Source: Primorskyibacter flagellatus (GTDB lineage Bacteria > Pseudomonadota > Alphaproteobacteria > Rhodobacterales > Rhodobacteraceae). Taken from it: a DNA stretch of 64,000 nucleotides. The stretch lies in NCBI RefSeq assembly GCF_900176485.1, contig NZ_FWYD01000003.1:124001-188000 (forward strand), in the 5' to 3' direction. The translations under genes were made by a program, and so were the position numbers. Under the pieces are notes generated by a model. The model was not told where the DNA came from and made no database searches. It saw nothing but the letters and a program-made list of their open reading frames with translations. Below, piece after piece: positions 43,919 to 54,223 of this stretch. Each line of letters begins with the position of its first letter. The stretch's first letter is position 1.

Positions 43919-44836
43919 ATGTCCGGGATACGCGCACCGATGCAACAGGACCGCGTGCCGGACACTGGCTTACTTCCATTCAAGCCCGCTTTGGCGCGCG
44001 CGGCGGAACTTGCGCAATCACAGATCGCCACATCCCTTTCCGGGCTCGACAGCGACGTGGCGCAGGCGATGCTTTACGCGGTAGAGGGCGGCAAGGCGCT
44101 GCGCGCCTTTCTGGTGATCGAAGGCGCGCGGCTGCATGGCATCGACCGGCAGGATGCGGCACCGGCTGCCGCCGCGATCGAGGCGCTGCATGCCTATAGC
44201 CTTGTGCATGACGATCTGCCCTGCATGGACGACGATGATCTGCGGCGCGGCAAGCCCACCGTGCACCGCAAATGGAACGAGACCGTGGCCGTTCTGGCCG
44301 GCGATGCGTTGCAGGCGCTGGCGTTTCAACTGGCCGCGCAATCCCCCTGTCCGGCAAAGCCTTGCGTGGCACTGATCCACGGGCTGGCCGTCGCGGCAGG
44401 TGCGCATGGCATGGTCGGCGGGCAGGCAATGGATATTGCTGCCGAAACCGCGAAGACGCCGCTGAACCTTGAGCAAACCACGCAGTTGCAGGCAGGCAAA
44501 ACCGGCGCGTTGATCACATGGTCGGCCACTGCCGGGCCGGTGATGGCGGGTGCTGCGTCTGACAAGCTGCGTATCTACGGCGAATGCCTTGGCCTTGCGT
44601 TCCAGATTGCCGATGACATTCTGGATGTGATCGGCGATGCGGCAACAGTCGGCAAGGCGGTGGGCAAGGATGCCGGGCGCGGCAAGGCCACTTTTGTCAG
44701 CCATCTGGGTCTGGACGGGGCGAAACGCCGCGCGCAATCCCTCGTGACCGAAGCGAGTGATGCGCTATCTGTCTATGGAGCAGCGGCGGAATGCTTGCGG
44801 GAAGCCGCTCGTTTCGTTATCTCGCGCAAGAATTGA
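43919..44836 (+). CDS. ispA: Polyprenyl (farnesyl/geranyl) diphosphate synthase
   Basis: A 305-residue isoprenoid chain-elongating enzyme condensing isopentenyl diphosphate with allylic diphosphates. The first Asp-rich motif is [21 protein letters not shown] near 96-116 and the second is [12 protein letters not shown] near 230-241; [13 protein letters not shown] carries the binding lysine. The start lies right after the xseB stop with AAGGG about seven nt upstream. The two residues before the first motif suggest a C15-type product, but chain length cannot be proven. Confidence 0.93.
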   Translation: MSGIRAPMQQDRVPDTGLLPFKPALARAAELAQSQIATSLSGLDSDVAQAMLYAVEGGKALRAFLVIEGARLHGIDRQDAAPAAAAIEALHAYSLVHDDLPCMDDDDLRRGKPTVHRKWNETVAVLAGDALQALAFQLAAQSPCPAKPCVALIHGLAVAAGAHGMVGGQAMDIAAETAKTPLNLEQTTQLQAGKTGALITWSATAGPVMAGAASDKLRIYGECLGLAFQIADDILDVIGDAATVGKAVGKDAGRGKATFVSHLGLDGAKRRAQSLVTEASDALSVYGAAAECLREAARFVISRKN

Positions 44837-44859
44837 CACAAGCCTCCGGAGGCTCCCCA

Positions 44860-46788
44860 ATGTCGCCGAAACCCGAAACGCCGCTTCTGGACCGTGTTCA
44901 CGCGCCAGCCGACCTGCATCACTTGTCGGATGCGGATCTCGCGCGGCTTGCGGCAGAGCTTCGGGCCGAAACGATCTCGGCTGTGTCGCAGACCGGCGGA
45001 CATCTGGGCGCGGGGCTAGGCGTGGTCGAACTGACCGTGGCGCTGCATGCCGTATTCGATGCGCCGCGCGACAAGATCATCTGGGATGTCAGTCACCAAT
45101 GTTACCCCCACAAGATCCTGACCGGGCGGCGCGACCGCATGCCCACGCTGCGCCAGAAGGACGGGCTGTCGGGGTTCACGAAGCGCAGCGAAAGCCCCTA
45201 TGATCCGTTTGGTGCTGCGCATAGTTCGACGTCTATCAGTGCCGCGCTGGGATTCGCCGTGGCCCGCGATCTGGGCGGTGCCTGCGAGACCGGGCATGGC
45301 GATGCGATTGCCGTGATCGGTGATGGTGCGATGAGCGCGGGCATGGCCTATGAGGCGATGAACAATGCAGGTCATCTGAAAAAGCGCCTGATCGTGATCC
45401 TGAACGACAACGAGATGAGCATTGCGCCGCCCGTCGGTGCCATGTCCACCTATCTCAACAGGCTTTATACCGAGGCGCCGTTTCAGGATTTCAAACAGGC
45501 CGCAAAGGGCGCGGTCAGCCTGTTGCCGGAACCGTTCCGCGAAGGTGCCAGGCGCGCCAAGGATATGCTGAAAGGCATGACCATGGGCGGTACGCTGTTC
45601 GAGGAGTTGGGCTTCAGCTATATCGGGCCGCTGGACGGGCATGATCTGGGCCAGCTTCTGCCGGTGCTGCGCACCGTCCGTCAGCGCGCGACCGGTCCCA
45701 TCCTGATCCATGTGCTGACCAAGAAGGGCAAGGGCTATGCCCCGGCCGAGGATGCCGATGATCGTGGCCATGCGCGCACGAAGTTCGATGTTGTCACAGG
45801 CCAGCAGAAGAAATCCCCCTCCAACGCGCCCAGCTATACAAAGGTGTTTGCCCGCGCGCTGTTGCAAGAGGCCGCCGAGGATCCGCGCATCTGTGCCGTG
45901 ACGGCGGCGATGCCCGACGGCACCGGGCTGGACCTCTTTGCAGAACGCTATCCCAGCCGCTGTTACGACGTAGGCATTGCTGAACAGCACGGCGTGACTT
46001 TTGCGGCGGGCTTGGCTGCGGGGGGAATGCGGCCGTTCTGCGCGATGTATTCGACATTCCTGCAACGGGGCTATGATCAGGTCGTGCATGACGTGGCGAT
46101 CCAACGCCTTCCGGTGCGTTTCGCCATCGACCGCGCCGGGTTGGTCGGGGCAGACGGCGCCACCCATGCAGGCAGTTATGACGTGGCCTATCTCGCCAAT
46201 CTTCCCGGCTTTACCGTCATGGCGGCTGCCGATGAGGCGGAGCTGAAACACATGGTCGCCACCGCCGCCGCGCATGACGAGGGGCCGATTGCCTTCCGCT
46301 ATCCGCGTGGCGAAGGCACCGGCGTCGAGATGCCGGAACGCGGCGAAGTGCTGGAAATCGGCAAGGGCCGGGTGATCCGCGAAGGCAAGGGCGTGGCGAT
46401 CTTGTCTTTCGGCACGCGGCTGTCCGAGGTCATGTCCGCCTGCGAGGCGCTTGGTGCGCGTGGGATCACGCCCACGGTGGCCGATGCGCGCTTTGCCAAG
46501 CCGCTGGACCGCGCACTGATCCTGCGTCTGGCCGCCGAACATGAGGCACTTATCACCATCGAAGAGGGTGCGGTGGGCGGTTTCGGCAGCCATGTCGCAC
46601 AGCTTTTGGCCGAAGAAGGCGTGTTTGACAGCGGCTTGAAATATCGCTCCATGGTGCTGCCGGATGTGTTCATCGACCAGTCTTCGCCTGCCGATATGTA
46701 TGCCACGGCCAAACTGAGTGCGGCAGACATCGAAGCCAAGGTGCTGTCGGTTCTGGGCGTCGGGGCGATCCGGTCGGACAGCGCCTGA
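44860..46788 (+). CDS. dxs: 1-deoxy-D-xylulose-5-phosphate synthase
   Basis: First enzyme of the non-mevalonate isoprenoid pathway: pyruvate plus glyceraldehyde 3-phosphate to DXP, thiamine diphosphate dependent, 642 residues. The TPP motif [18 protein letters not shown] is near 152-169, the N-terminal [19 protein letters not shown] near 44-62, and the glutamate [14 protein letters not shown] near 371-384. The start has GGAGG eight nt upstream; the longest frame begins inside ispA. It is the last gene of the petP-petR to dxs string and is convergent with the exoD-like gene. Confidence 0.97.
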   Translation: MSPKPETPLLDRVHAPADLHHLSDADLARLAAELRAETISAVSQTGGHLGAGLGVVELTVALHAVFDAPRDKIIWDVSHQCYPHKILTGRRDRMPTLRQKDGLSGFTKRSESPYDPFGAAHSSTSISAALGFAVARDLGGACETGHGDAIAVIGDGAMSAGMAYEAMNNAGHLKKRLIVILNDNEMSIAPPVGAMSTYLNRLYTEAPFQDFKQAAKGAVSLLPEPFREGARRAKDMLKGMTMGGTLFEELGFSYIGPLDGHDLGQLLPVLRTVRQRATGPILIHVLTKKGKGYAPAEDADDRGHARTKFDVVTGQQKKSPSNAPSYTKVFARALLQEAAEDPRICAVTAAMPDGTGLDLFAERYPSRCYDVGIAEQHGVTFAAGLAAGGMRPFCAMYSTFLQRGYDQVVHDVAIQRLPVRFAIDRAGLVGADGATHAGSYDVAYLANLPGFTVMAAADEAELKHMVATAAAHDEGPIAFRYPRGEGTGVEMPERGEVLEIGKGRVIREGKGVAILSFGTRLSEVMSACEALGARGITPTVADARFAKPLDRALILRLAAEHEALITIEEGAVGGFGSHVAQLLAEEGVFDSGLKYRSMVLPDVFIDQSSPADMYATAKLSAADIEAKVLSVLGVGAIRSDSA

Positions 46789-46791
46789 GCG

Positions 46792-47400
46792 TTACTGCGT
46801 GGCGGCCACGCCGGCATTGACGAGGGTGACGGCAACAGCGACGACAGCGGCGGTAAAGACATAGCCAGCCGCCACATAGATGCCGTCTCGTGTGACCATG
46901 CCGATGCACAGAAGCGACACCGCGAAGGCGCCGATGCTGGTGACCATCGGGAGCAATTCAAGCGGCGGCCAGGCGGCGGTGATCAGGACGATGATCACCA
47001 ATGCGACCTGACGAAACGGCGATCTTGTCAGCATCCGCAGCCTGTCGCCGGTGTGTCGATCAACCCAGCGGGCGGGCTTTTCCAACCAGTCCAGCGCGCT
47101 TTGCAACCGATCGGCGGACAGGCGCCGCCGCATCAGGAAATCCGGAAGCCAAAGATGATCGCGGCCGAAAAGGTCCTGCACGGCGATCAGCATGATAAGC
47201 AGACCACCCAGGGTGGGCAGGGTCGGGATGCCCGAGATCGGCGATACAAGGATCAATGCGGGCACCAGCATGAGCGGGGCAAAGGCGCGTTCCCCGATCT
47301 TGTGGATCAGCTCACGGACCGACACGTTGTCATCGTCGCCATCGGGTTTTAACGCGTTCAACAATGCGCTGAGCGTCTGGCGAGAGGGCGTTTCCGTCAT
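46792..47400 (-). CDS. ExoD family membrane protein
   Basis: A 202-residue inner-membrane protein of the ExoD family, named from exopolysaccharide synthesis in rhizobia; the molecular role is not settled. About four hydrophobic segments are visible: near 42-75 (APLMLVPALILVSPISGIPTLPTLGGLLIMLIAV), 133-150 and 154-195. The GDRAFAPL-type entry ERAFAPLMLVPAL is characteristic. GGAG precedes the start by about eight nt. It stands between convergent dxs and the epimerase-like gene. Confidence 0.87.
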   Translation of the reverse strand: MTETPSRQTLSALLNALKPDGDDDNVSVRELIHKIGERAFAPLMLVPALILVSPISGIPTLPTLGGLLIMLIAVQDLFGRDHLWLPDFLMRRRLSADRLQSALDWLEKPARWVDRHTGDRLRMLTRSPFRQVALVIIVLITAAWPPLELLPMVTSIGAFAVSLLCIGMVTRDGIYVAAGYVFTAAVVAVAVTLVNAGVAATQ

Positions 47401-47428
47401 GCAATGTCTCCGCAGGTGAAAGACGCGG

Positions 47429-48295
47429 TCAACGGCCTTGCACCTCTGCTTTCAAAAGTGCCGCCAAGCCACTGCGATAATCCGGGTATCGCAGGCGAAC
47501 GCCCAGTTCGGTCTTGATGCGGTCGTTTCGGACCCGCTTTGATTCAGCATAGAAACTCCGCGCCATGGGGCTTAGTTCCGCGTCCTCAAAAGGAATGGGT
47601 TTCGGCACCTCCATGCCCAACAGGCCTGCCGCATGGGCGATCACGTCCTGCGGCGGGGCCGGGTCGTCGTCGCACAGGTTATAGATGCGACCCGGACGCG
47701 GCTTCGCGATGGACGCGGCAAGGGTTTGCGCGATGTCCTCGACATGAATGCGGCTGAACACCTGTCCGGGCTTGATGATGCGCCGGGCCGTGCCCGCGCG
47801 CACCTTGGAGAACGGGCCACGTCCGGGGCCGTAGATGCCGGCAAGCCTGAATATGTGCAAGGGCAGGTCGGGGATGCCCTTCCAGCCCGCCTCGGCCTGT
47901 TTACGCCAGCGGCCGCGCCGGGTTGACGGGGCGAGCGGTGTGTCCTCGTCCACCCAGCCCCCTGCATGATCACCGTAAACACCCGTTGTGGACAGGTAAG
48001 CCACCCAGTCCAGCCGCGACGCCTCGGCCGCGAGTGCGGGGGACAGCGCGCGCAGCACCGCATCGCCATCTGCATCGGGCGACACGGATGACAGGACATG
48101 CGTGGCCTGAGGCAACGCCCCTGTCAGATCCTCGCCCGGCCAGACCAATGCCTCGATCCCATCGGCCTTCAGCCGCGCGGCCTTTTCAGCGCTGCGGGTG
48201 GTGCCGATGATGCGCCATCCCCCCTGCGCAAGCAGAACCTTCGCCAGCGCCTGCGCACTATAGCCGTGACCGATGGAAAGAAGTGTGCGTGTCAT
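47429..48295 (-). CDS. NAD-dependent epimerase/dehydratase-like SDR protein
   Basis: A 288-residue extended Rossmann-fold protein. The dinucleotide motif is GHGYSAQALAKVL near 9-21 (GxGxxA type), LSTTGVYGDHAGGWVDE near 121-137 carries the STTGVYG signature, and FRLAGIYGPGRGPF near 169-182 fits sugar-epimerase relatives such as YeeZ. The active-site Tyr-x3-Lys motif is not clear, so the enzyme may act only as a reductase-like or regulatory protein. It overlaps nothing and is divergent from the transglycosylase. Confidence 0.8.
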   Translation of the reverse strand: MTRTLLSIGHGYSAQALAKVLLAQGGWRIIGTTRSAEKAARLKADGIEALVWPGEDLTGALPQATHVLSSVSPDADGDAVLRALSPALAAEASRLDWVAYLSTTGVYGDHAGGWVDEDTPLAPSTRRGRWRKQAEAGWKGIPDLPLHIFRLAGIYGPGRGPFSKVRAGTARRIIKPGQVFSRIHVEDIAQTLAASIAKPRPGRIYNLCDDDPAPPQDVIAHAAGLLGMEVPKPIPFEDAELSPMARSFYAESKRVRNDRIKTELGVRLRYPDYRSGLAALLKAEVQGR

Positions 48296-48498
48296 GCCGC
48301 GCAAGGTGGGCCGCTGATGGCAAAATGGCAAGGGCCGCCCCCGCGCTTCGATGCGTCGTTTTGCCATTCGCCAGCTTGGCCAAAAGGCGCTTATGCCGGG
48401 ACGCTTTCGGCGCAAATCTGCCGCTGCGGGAACGGCGCGCTTTGCCGGGCCGGAATTTCACGCTAACCGGAGCGGGATCAACAAGCCATGAGCTGACT

Positions 48499-48981
48499 AT
48501 GTCCCGCATCCACAGCCTTTTGCTTCTAATGATATGCCTCGCCTTGCCTGCCTGCGCCGATCTTACCGGCCCCTCCGACCAGATGTCTTTTGCCGCCGCG
48601 TCCAAGGCACCGCCGCTCTATCCCAACGAAACACCGGAACTGCGGCAACTTATCAACGAATATGCGGACCAATACGACGTACCGCGCCCATTGGTGCACC
48701 GGGTGGTCATCCGCGAAAGCACACACCGTCCCGGCGCGCGCAACGGTCCCTATTACGGGCTGATGCAGATCCTGCCCGCCACGGCGCGCGGCATGGGGTT
48801 CCGGGGTCAGAACAAGGACCTGCTGGATGCCGAGACCAATCTGAAATACGCGGTGAAATACCTGCGCGGCGCGTGGATGCTGTCGGATGGCAGCTATGAC
48901 ACGGCTGTAAAATGGTACTCGCGCGGATATTACTACGAGGCAAAGCGCCAAGGCATGCTGGAAGAAACCGGGCTGCGCTAA
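48499..48981 (+). CDS. Lytic transglycosylase, lipoprotein
   Basis: A 160-residue envelope enzyme with a lipoprotein signal: MSRIHSLLLLMICLALPACADL, with Cys19 as the lipidation site. The mature part is an SLT-type domain: RVVIRESTHRPGARNG with the catalytic Glu, YYGLMQILPATARGMGF, LLDAETNLKYAVKYLRGAW and AVKWYSRGYYYE. Such enzymes cleave peptidoglycan with 1,6-anhydro bond formation. Its 3' end overlaps the convergent aldolase gene by 4 nt. Confidence 0.92.
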   Translation: MSRIHSLLLLMICLALPACADLTGPSDQMSFAAASKAPPLYPNETPELRQLINEYADQYDVPRPLVHRVVIRESTHRPGARNGPYYGLMQILPATARGMGFRGQNKDLLDAETNLKYAVKYLRGAWMLSDGSYDTAVKWYSRGYYYEAKRQGMLEETGLR

Positions 48982-49733
48982 TGCGCGTAGTTTGACCCTT
49001 CATCGTCCAGAATTGCCTTCAGTTCTGCCAGGTGGCGCAGATCCTGTTCTGGATATTCTTCGATCTCGCGTGCCGTTTTTTCGGCGATCTCGTCGGATAG
49101 CACGCTGAGCGGCTGGCCGGTTTGCAGCGCGCGGATATAGGTTTCTGCCGCGCGCTCAAAATAGAACAGCCGGTTGAACGTATCGGCCACGGTGTCGCCG
49201 ATCACCATCACGCCGTGGTTGCCCATGACCAGCACCTTGTGCTTTGGATCGCACAGCAATTCGGCACAGCGTGCGCCCTCATCCTCAAACGCCAGCCCGC
49301 CATAATCACGGTCGATTGCGTGGCGGTTGAAAAAAGTGGCGCAGTTCTGGTCGATCGGCGGCAGAAGCGGATCTTTCAGGCAGGCAAGCACGGTGGCATG
49401 GATGGAATGCACATGCATGGCGCAGCGCGCATGCGGACAATGCCGGTGCAACCCGCCATGCAGCCCCCAAGCGGTTGGGTCGGGCGCGTTCGGCCCGCTC
49501 AGCGTGTCGGGGTCATCCGCATCCACCATGATCAGATCGCTGGCCTTGATACGCGAGAAATGCACCTGATTAGGGTTCATCAGGAACCGCTTGCCATCGT
49601 CGGACACGGCCAGGCTGAAATGGTTGGACACGGCCTCGTGCATGTTCAGCCGGGCGGTCCAGCGAAAAGCGGCGGCAAGATCGACACGTTCTTGCCAATG
49701 GTCAAGGTTGGGGCGCAGGTCGGACGCGTGCAT
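48978..49733 (-). CDS. Class II aldolase/adducin family protein
   Basis: A 251-residue zinc-dependent aldolase-family protein. The metal site includes MHVHSIHATVL (HxH near 104-106) and the third His in MGNHGVMVIGDT near 171-182. Family members split sugar phosphates such as fuculose-1-phosphate or ribulose-5-phosphate, but HKVLVMGNHG is also found in non-aldolases, so the substrate is open. AAGGAG precedes the start. It is divergent from the AMP nucleosidase gene. Confidence 0.88.
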   Translation of the reverse strand: MHASDLRPNLDHWQERVDLAAAFRWTARLNMHEAVSNHFSLAVSDDGKRFLMNPNQVHFSRIKASDLIMVDADDPDTLSGPNAPDPTAWGLHGGLHRHCPHARCAMHVHSIHATVLACLKDPLLPPIDQNCATFFNRHAIDRDYGGLAFEDEGARCAELLCDPKHKVLVMGNHGVMVIGDTVADTFNRLFYFERAAETYIRALQTGQPLSVLSDEIAEKTAREIEEYPEQDLRHLAELKAILDDEGSNYAH

Positions 49734-49877
49734 GGCGGACTCCTTGGGGGATGTGTTTGCGGCCATAGTCTGCGTCAGCGCGACTGAATTGGCCAGAGCT
49801 TGCCGTGATGCTGCCGCTTGATCCCCTTGCCGGTTGGTGTCAGGTTGCGGCGACAACGGCCAGGGGGCGCAGAAGTG

Positions 49878-51362
49878 ATGCAGGATCAGGGCAACGGAAT
49901 CGATTTGGTGACGCCGGATCTGCCTAAGGCAGAGCTGTTCAACAACGCGCAGGCGGCGGTGGATCGGCTGGTCGAACTGTATACCGGTGCGGCGGATTTT
50001 CTGTGTACGCGTTTTCGCGAAGCGATGGAGACCGGCCACCCCGGCTGTCGGTATCGGGCCTTTTATCCCGAGATCCGCATCACCACCACCACCTTTGCCA
50101 AGGTCGACAGCCGACTTAGCTTTGGCCATGTCGCCTCGCCCGGGACGCATGCCGCAACCATCACCCGCCCGGATCTGTTTCGTCACTATCTGGAGCAGCA
50201 GATCGAATTGTTGACCCAGAACCACAAGGTGCAGGTTCAGATCGGCGTGTCCGACACGCCCATGCCAGTGCATTTCGCGGTCGCCGGCGATCAAGGCATC
50301 ACGGTGCCTCAGGATGGGGCGGCGGATTTCACCTTGCGGGATGTGTTCGACGTACCAGACCTGAGCACGACCAATGACGACATCGTCAACGGCACCTTCC
50401 TACCCAAGCCCGACGGAACAGAGCCATTGGCGAATTTCACGGCGCAGCGGGTGGATTACAGCCTTGCGCGGCTGGCGCATTACACCGCGACGGACCCGGA
50501 GCATTTCCAGAACCATGTTCTGTTCACCAATTACCAGTTCTATGTCAGCGAGTTCGAGGCCTATGCCCGCGCGCAGCTTGCCGACCCCGCCAGCGGATAC
50601 ACAGCGTTTGTCAGCACCGACAACACCGTCATCACAAAGCCTGACGAGCCGCTGCCCGCGGTTCTGAAAATGCCGCAGATGCCGACATATCACCTGAAGC
50701 GGGCGCATGGTCAGGGGATTACCCTGGTCAATATCGGGGTTGGCCCGTCCAATGCCAAGACTGCGACAGACCACATCGCCGTGCTGCGCCCGCATGCCTG
50801 GATCATGGTCGGTCACTGTGCCGGGCTGCGCAATTCGCAGTCGCTTGGTGACTTTGTTCTGGCCCATGCCTATCTGCGCGAAGACCGTGTGCTGGACGAC
50901 GATCTGCCGGTCTGGGTGCCGATCCCGGCGCTGGCCGAGATACAGATCGCGCTGGAAAGCGCCGTGGCCAAGGAAACCGAGATGGATGGCTATGACCTGA
51001 AGCGCGTGATGCGGACGGGCACGGTGGCCAGCGTCGACAATCGCAATTGGGAATTGCGGGATCATACCGGTCCGGTGCAGCGGCTCAGCCAGTCGCGGGC
51101 CATCGCGCTGGATATGGAAAGCGCCACGATCGCGGCCAACGGCTTTCGCTTCCGGGTGCCCTACGGAACCTTGCTATGCGTCAGCGACAAACCGCTGCAC
51201 GGCGAGTTGAAGCTTCCCGGAATGGCCTCGGATTTCTACAAGACGCAAGTCGCACGGCACCTGATGATCGGAATCCGGGCGATGGAAACATTGCGCGAAA
51301 TGCCGCTGGAACGTATTCACAGCCGGAAATTGCGGGCGTTTGACGAGACTGCCTTCCTTTAA
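49878..51362 (+). CDS. amn: AMP nucleosidase
   Basis: A 494-residue enzyme splitting AMP to adenine and ribose 5-phosphate. The N-terminal AMP-N domain (FYPEIRITTTTFAKVDSRLSFGHV near 75-98) precedes the phosphorylase-type catalytic domain (GHCAGLRNSQSLGDFVLAHAY near 312-332 and DMESATIAANGF near 412-423, with the base-binding Glu). The start at 49878 trims 20 residues and has only a weak ribosome site; GTG at 49875 is possible. Confidence 0.93.
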   Translation: MQDQGNGIDLVTPDLPKAELFNNAQAAVDRLVELYTGAADFLCTRFREAMETGHPGCRYRAFYPEIRITTTTFAKVDSRLSFGHVASPGTHAATITRPDLFRHYLEQQIELLTQNHKVQVQIGVSDTPMPVHFAVAGDQGITVPQDGAADFTLRDVFDVPDLSTTNDDIVNGTFLPKPDGTEPLANFTAQRVDYSLARLAHYTATDPEHFQNHVLFTNYQFYVSEFEAYARAQLADPASGYTAFVSTDNTVITKPDEPLPAVLKMPQMPTYHLKRAHGQGITLVNIGVGPSNAKTATDHIAVLRPHAWIMVGHCAGLRNSQSLGDFVLAHAYLREDRVLDDDLPVWVPIPALAEIQIALESAVAKETEMDGYDLKRVMRTGTVASVDNRNWELRDHTGPVQRLSQSRAIALDMESATIAANGFRFRVPYGTLLCVSDKPLHGELKLPGMASDFYKTQVARHLMIGIRAMETLREMPLERIHSRKLRAFDETAFL

Positions 51363-51494
51363 CCTAGGGTAAATCTCTTAAAACCGCACTATTTTCGACA
51401 GTTTTATGCCACTATTCGTTGTGTTGCCCCGCAAGATGAAGTTAGATATGCGCCACGAGGCCCAAGACGTCGGGCGGATAAAGGAGACCATGAA

Positions 51495-51782
51495 ATGGCG
51501 AAACCCATGACAAAGACCCAACTCGTCGCCGCCTTGGCCGATGAAATGGATACTGACAAGAAAGCTGCGGGCGCAGCTCTGGATGCGGTGTGTGCATTGA
51601 TCACCCGCGAAGTTGCAGGCGGCGGTGCCGTGACCCTGCCGGGCGTTGGCAAGATCTATTGCCGCGAACGCCCCGAGCGTATGGTGCGCAACCCTGCGAC
51701 AGGCGAACAATTCAAGAAAGAGGCCGACAAGGTGGTCAAGATGACCATCGCAAAGGCTCTGAAGGACAGCGTCAACGGCTGA
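51495..51782 (+). CDS. HU family DNA-binding protein
   Basis: A 95-residue nucleoid protein of the HU/IHF family. The helical half MTKTQLVAALADEMDTDKKAAGAALDAVCALI is followed by a beta arm GKIYCRERPERMVRNPATGEQFKKEA, with the conserved RNPATG-type motif. A single cysteine in the arm region is unusual. AAGGAGA precedes the start. It is followed by a strong terminator. It is one of several HU paralogs typically present in this group. Confidence 0.93.
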   Translation: MAKPMTKTQLVAALADEMDTDKKAAGAALDAVCALITREVAGGGAVTLPGVGKIYCRERPERMVRNPATGEQFKKEADKVVKMTIAKALKDSVNG

Positions 51783-51812
51783 TCTGCCGGACCTGTTTTC
51801 GCAAGCAAGACC

Positions 51813-51841
51813 AAGGGGGCGCATTTGCAGCCCCCTTTTTC
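51813..51841 (+). terminator. Rho-independent terminator behind the HU gene
   Basis: AAGGGGGC-GCATTTGCA-GCCCCCTTTTT: short GC stem with a T run, 30 bp past the stop. Confidence 0.9.
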
Positions 51842-51971
51842 GTGGCTTGCTGTGCTGGACGACTTATGGCGCGGATGGATGGTTCTGTTGAAGACTGGCC
51901 AAGTTTGCGCGTGCCGTCGGCGACGTTATCTTGTCGACCTTTAGCCGGTCGTGCGGCAATCAGGTAGCCTT

Positions 51972-53120
51972 TCAGCGTGGCATCGGATTGCGCGCCTCGT
52001 TGTAGGGTTCCCAGTCGGTGATTTCGGGATAGTAGCGCGCGCGCCATTCCCGAACGCGCGGATTCATGATCCGCCGCCAGAGTGGCGGTATCATCGCGGC
52101 CATGGTCATGATCGGATAGCCAAAGGGCAGTTGCGGCGCATCGACCTTAGAATGGTTCTGCAAAAGTGGAAAGCGTCGGTCGGGCTTGTAGTGATGGTCC
52201 GAATGGCGTTGCAGGTTGATCAGCAGCCAGTTCGAGGCCTTGTGCGCTGCGTTCCACGAATGACGCGGTTTGACATGCTCGTATTTGCCGTCGCCCAGAT
52301 GTTTGCGGGTCAGGCCGTAATGTTCGATATAATTGACCAGTTCCAGCTGCCAGATCGCCACCCCGGCCTGCACCAGGAACAGACCCAAACCCAGCCAGCC
52401 GCCCAGCAACGCCGCGAGCACCAGCATCGCGCCCTGCAATGCCCAATAGCGCCAGAACGGGTTGCTGCGGTCAGTCCAGGGTTTGCCCTTGCGGGCCAGC
52501 ATCGCCTTTTCCGCGCCGAAGGCCGAGCGCCAGCATTGACGCAGGACACGCGGATAAAACCGGTGAAAGCCTTCATTGTAGCGCGCCGTCACCGGATCAC
52601 GCGGCGTGCCGATATAGCGATGATGCACCAGCAGATGCTCTGATCGGAAATGCGAGTACAGCACCATCGCCAGCAACAGATCGCCCAGCCAACGTTCCCA
52701 CCGGACCTTTTGATGCATAAGCTCGTGGCTGTAGTTGATGCCGACCGTGCCGGTCATCACGCCTACCCCGAAAAACAACGCAACCTTCTCGCCGCCCGAC
52801 AGGTGGTCTGTGCTTGTAGCGTACCAGATCAGCGCAAACAGCGAGGTGAACTGCAACGGCACCCAGATCAGCGTGACGAGACGATACCAGAACAGGTCGG
52901 CGTCGGAGGTCTCCGGATCCGCGTTCTGGGTGTTCAACCCAAAGGCCACATCCAGCGCTGAAAACAGGAACCATGAAGACACGGGCGGCAGGATCAGCCA
53001 CCAGCCACCCTGCGTGGCGGCCAGCCAGACCAAGGGAATCAGTCCAAGCGATAGCCAGAACGGCAGCGCCCGGCTTAGTCGGGCCACCTCGGATGCTGGG
53101 AGTGTTGTCTGATCGGTCAT
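51972..53120 (-). CDS. alkB: Alkane 1-monooxygenase (AlkB)
   Basis: A 382-residue inner-membrane di-iron hydroxylase that oxidises medium-chain n-alkanes to 1-alkanols with electrons from rubredoxin. The eight-histidine signature is complete: HELMH, EHLLVHHRYIGT, NYIEHYGL and LQRHSDHHYKP. Six or so hydrophobic helices surround them, the first near 18-40. No rubredoxin, rubredoxin reductase or alkB regulator is adjacent. AGGGG precedes the start. It is convergent with the HU gene. Confidence 0.95.
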   Translation of the reverse strand: MTDQTTLPASEVARLSRALPFWLSLGLIPLVWLAATQGGWWLILPPVSSWFLFSALDVAFGLNTQNADPETSDADLFWYRLVTLIWVPLQFTSLFALIWYATSTDHLSGGEKVALFFGVGVMTGTVGINYSHELMHQKVRWERWLGDLLLAMVLYSHFRSEHLLVHHRYIGTPRDPVTARYNEGFHRFYPRVLRQCWRSAFGAEKAMLARKGKPWTDRSNPFWRYWALQGAMLVLAALLGGWLGLGLFLVQAGVAIWQLELVNYIEHYGLTRKHLGDGKYEHVKPRHSWNAAHKASNWLLINLQRHSDHHYKPDRRFPLLQNHSKVDAPQLPFGYPIMTMAAMIPPLWRRIMNPRVREWRARYYPEITDWEPYNEARNPMPR

Positions 53121-53178
53121 GCCATGCCCCTTGTCGCGCCAAGTCTAACGTCCGGGCGCGGCCGGGCAAAGAGCCGGA

Positions 53179-54223
53179 TCAAGCATCTTTCGCAAGGTCA
53201 TACGCCTTGCGCATGACAGTTGGCAGATCCGTTGGGCTGAAGTCGGGCGATTCAACAAATGTGCCGCGTAAGGGTGCCCGATCCATCGGCACAAGCGCCG
53301 TCTTGACCGTTAGGCGAAGGTGAAAATGCGTGAAAGTGTGGCGCGCCTCGGCTGGCACCTCACGCCATTCGGCGCGAATCGGCGGGTCCTCTTGCGGGGT
53401 CTCGCCCCAATCCGAACCGGGCCAGCCCAGCATTCCGCCCAGCAGCCCCTTGTCCGGCCGCCGTTCCAGCAGCCACGCGCCATCGACGCGGCGGGCAAGG
53501 TAAGCGATGCCCAGTCGGGTCGGCTTGCGCTTTTTGGGCAGCTTTTTGGGCAGTTCCGCTGCGGTGCCTGCCTCCCACGCGGCGCAGGCCGTTCGCCAGG
53601 GGCAAATCCCGCAGGCAGGTTTGCGCGGGGTACAGATCGTGGCCCCCAGATCCATCACCGCCTGCGCATAATCGCCGGGCCGGTCCTGCGGTGTCAGTGC
53701 CGTGGCCATCTGGGTCAGGATCGGTTTGGCCGTCGGCAGCGGCGTGTGTTCATCGTGCAGCCGCGCCATGACACGTTCGACATTCCCGTCCACCACGGTT
53801 TCGGGCAGGTCAAATGCAATCGCCGAGACGGCCGCCGCCGTGTAAGGCCCGATGCCGGGCAAGGACAGCAGCCCTTCGCGGGTTTCGGGAAACACGCCTG
53901 CGTGATCTTCCGCGACGGCGCGCGCGCATTTCAGCAGGTTTCGCGCGCGCGCGTAATAGCCAAGCCCCGCCCACGCGGCCATGACATCTGCATCCTCGGC
54001 AGCCGCCAGATCTGTGACCGTGGGCCAGCGCGAGGTAAACGCCTCGTAGTAGGATTTCACTGCGGCGACAGTGGTTTGTTGCAACATTACTTCGGACAGC
54101 CAGATGCGGTAGGGGGCGGGGCGAATGCCTGCACTCCGATCAGACGGGCTGATGCGCCAAGGCATCCGCCGCGCGTTGCGGTCGTACCAATCAAGCAGGT
54201 CTTGCACCGGGGCGGGATCACGC
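53179..54223 (-). CDS. mutY: A/G-specific adenine DNA glycosylase
   Basis: Base-excision repair enzyme removing adenine opposite 8-oxoguanine, 348 residues. SEVMLQQTTV holds the catalytic Glu, LPGIGPYTAAAV is the helix-hairpin-helix, VDGNVERV holds the catalytic Asp, and CTPRKPACGICPWRTAC carries four Cys of a [4Fe-4S] cluster. The C-terminal NUDIX-like 8-oxoG recognition domain ends THFHLRL. It starts at TTG, whose first base is 54225, with GAAGGAG eight nt upstream; no ATG serves better. It is divergent from the DUF721 gene. Confidence 0.95.

Noticed and set aside
45016-46593. 525-residue minus-strand frame inside dxs
   Set aside because: dxs is complete and well placed on the plus strand; the other frame is an antisense shadow of GC-rich codons.
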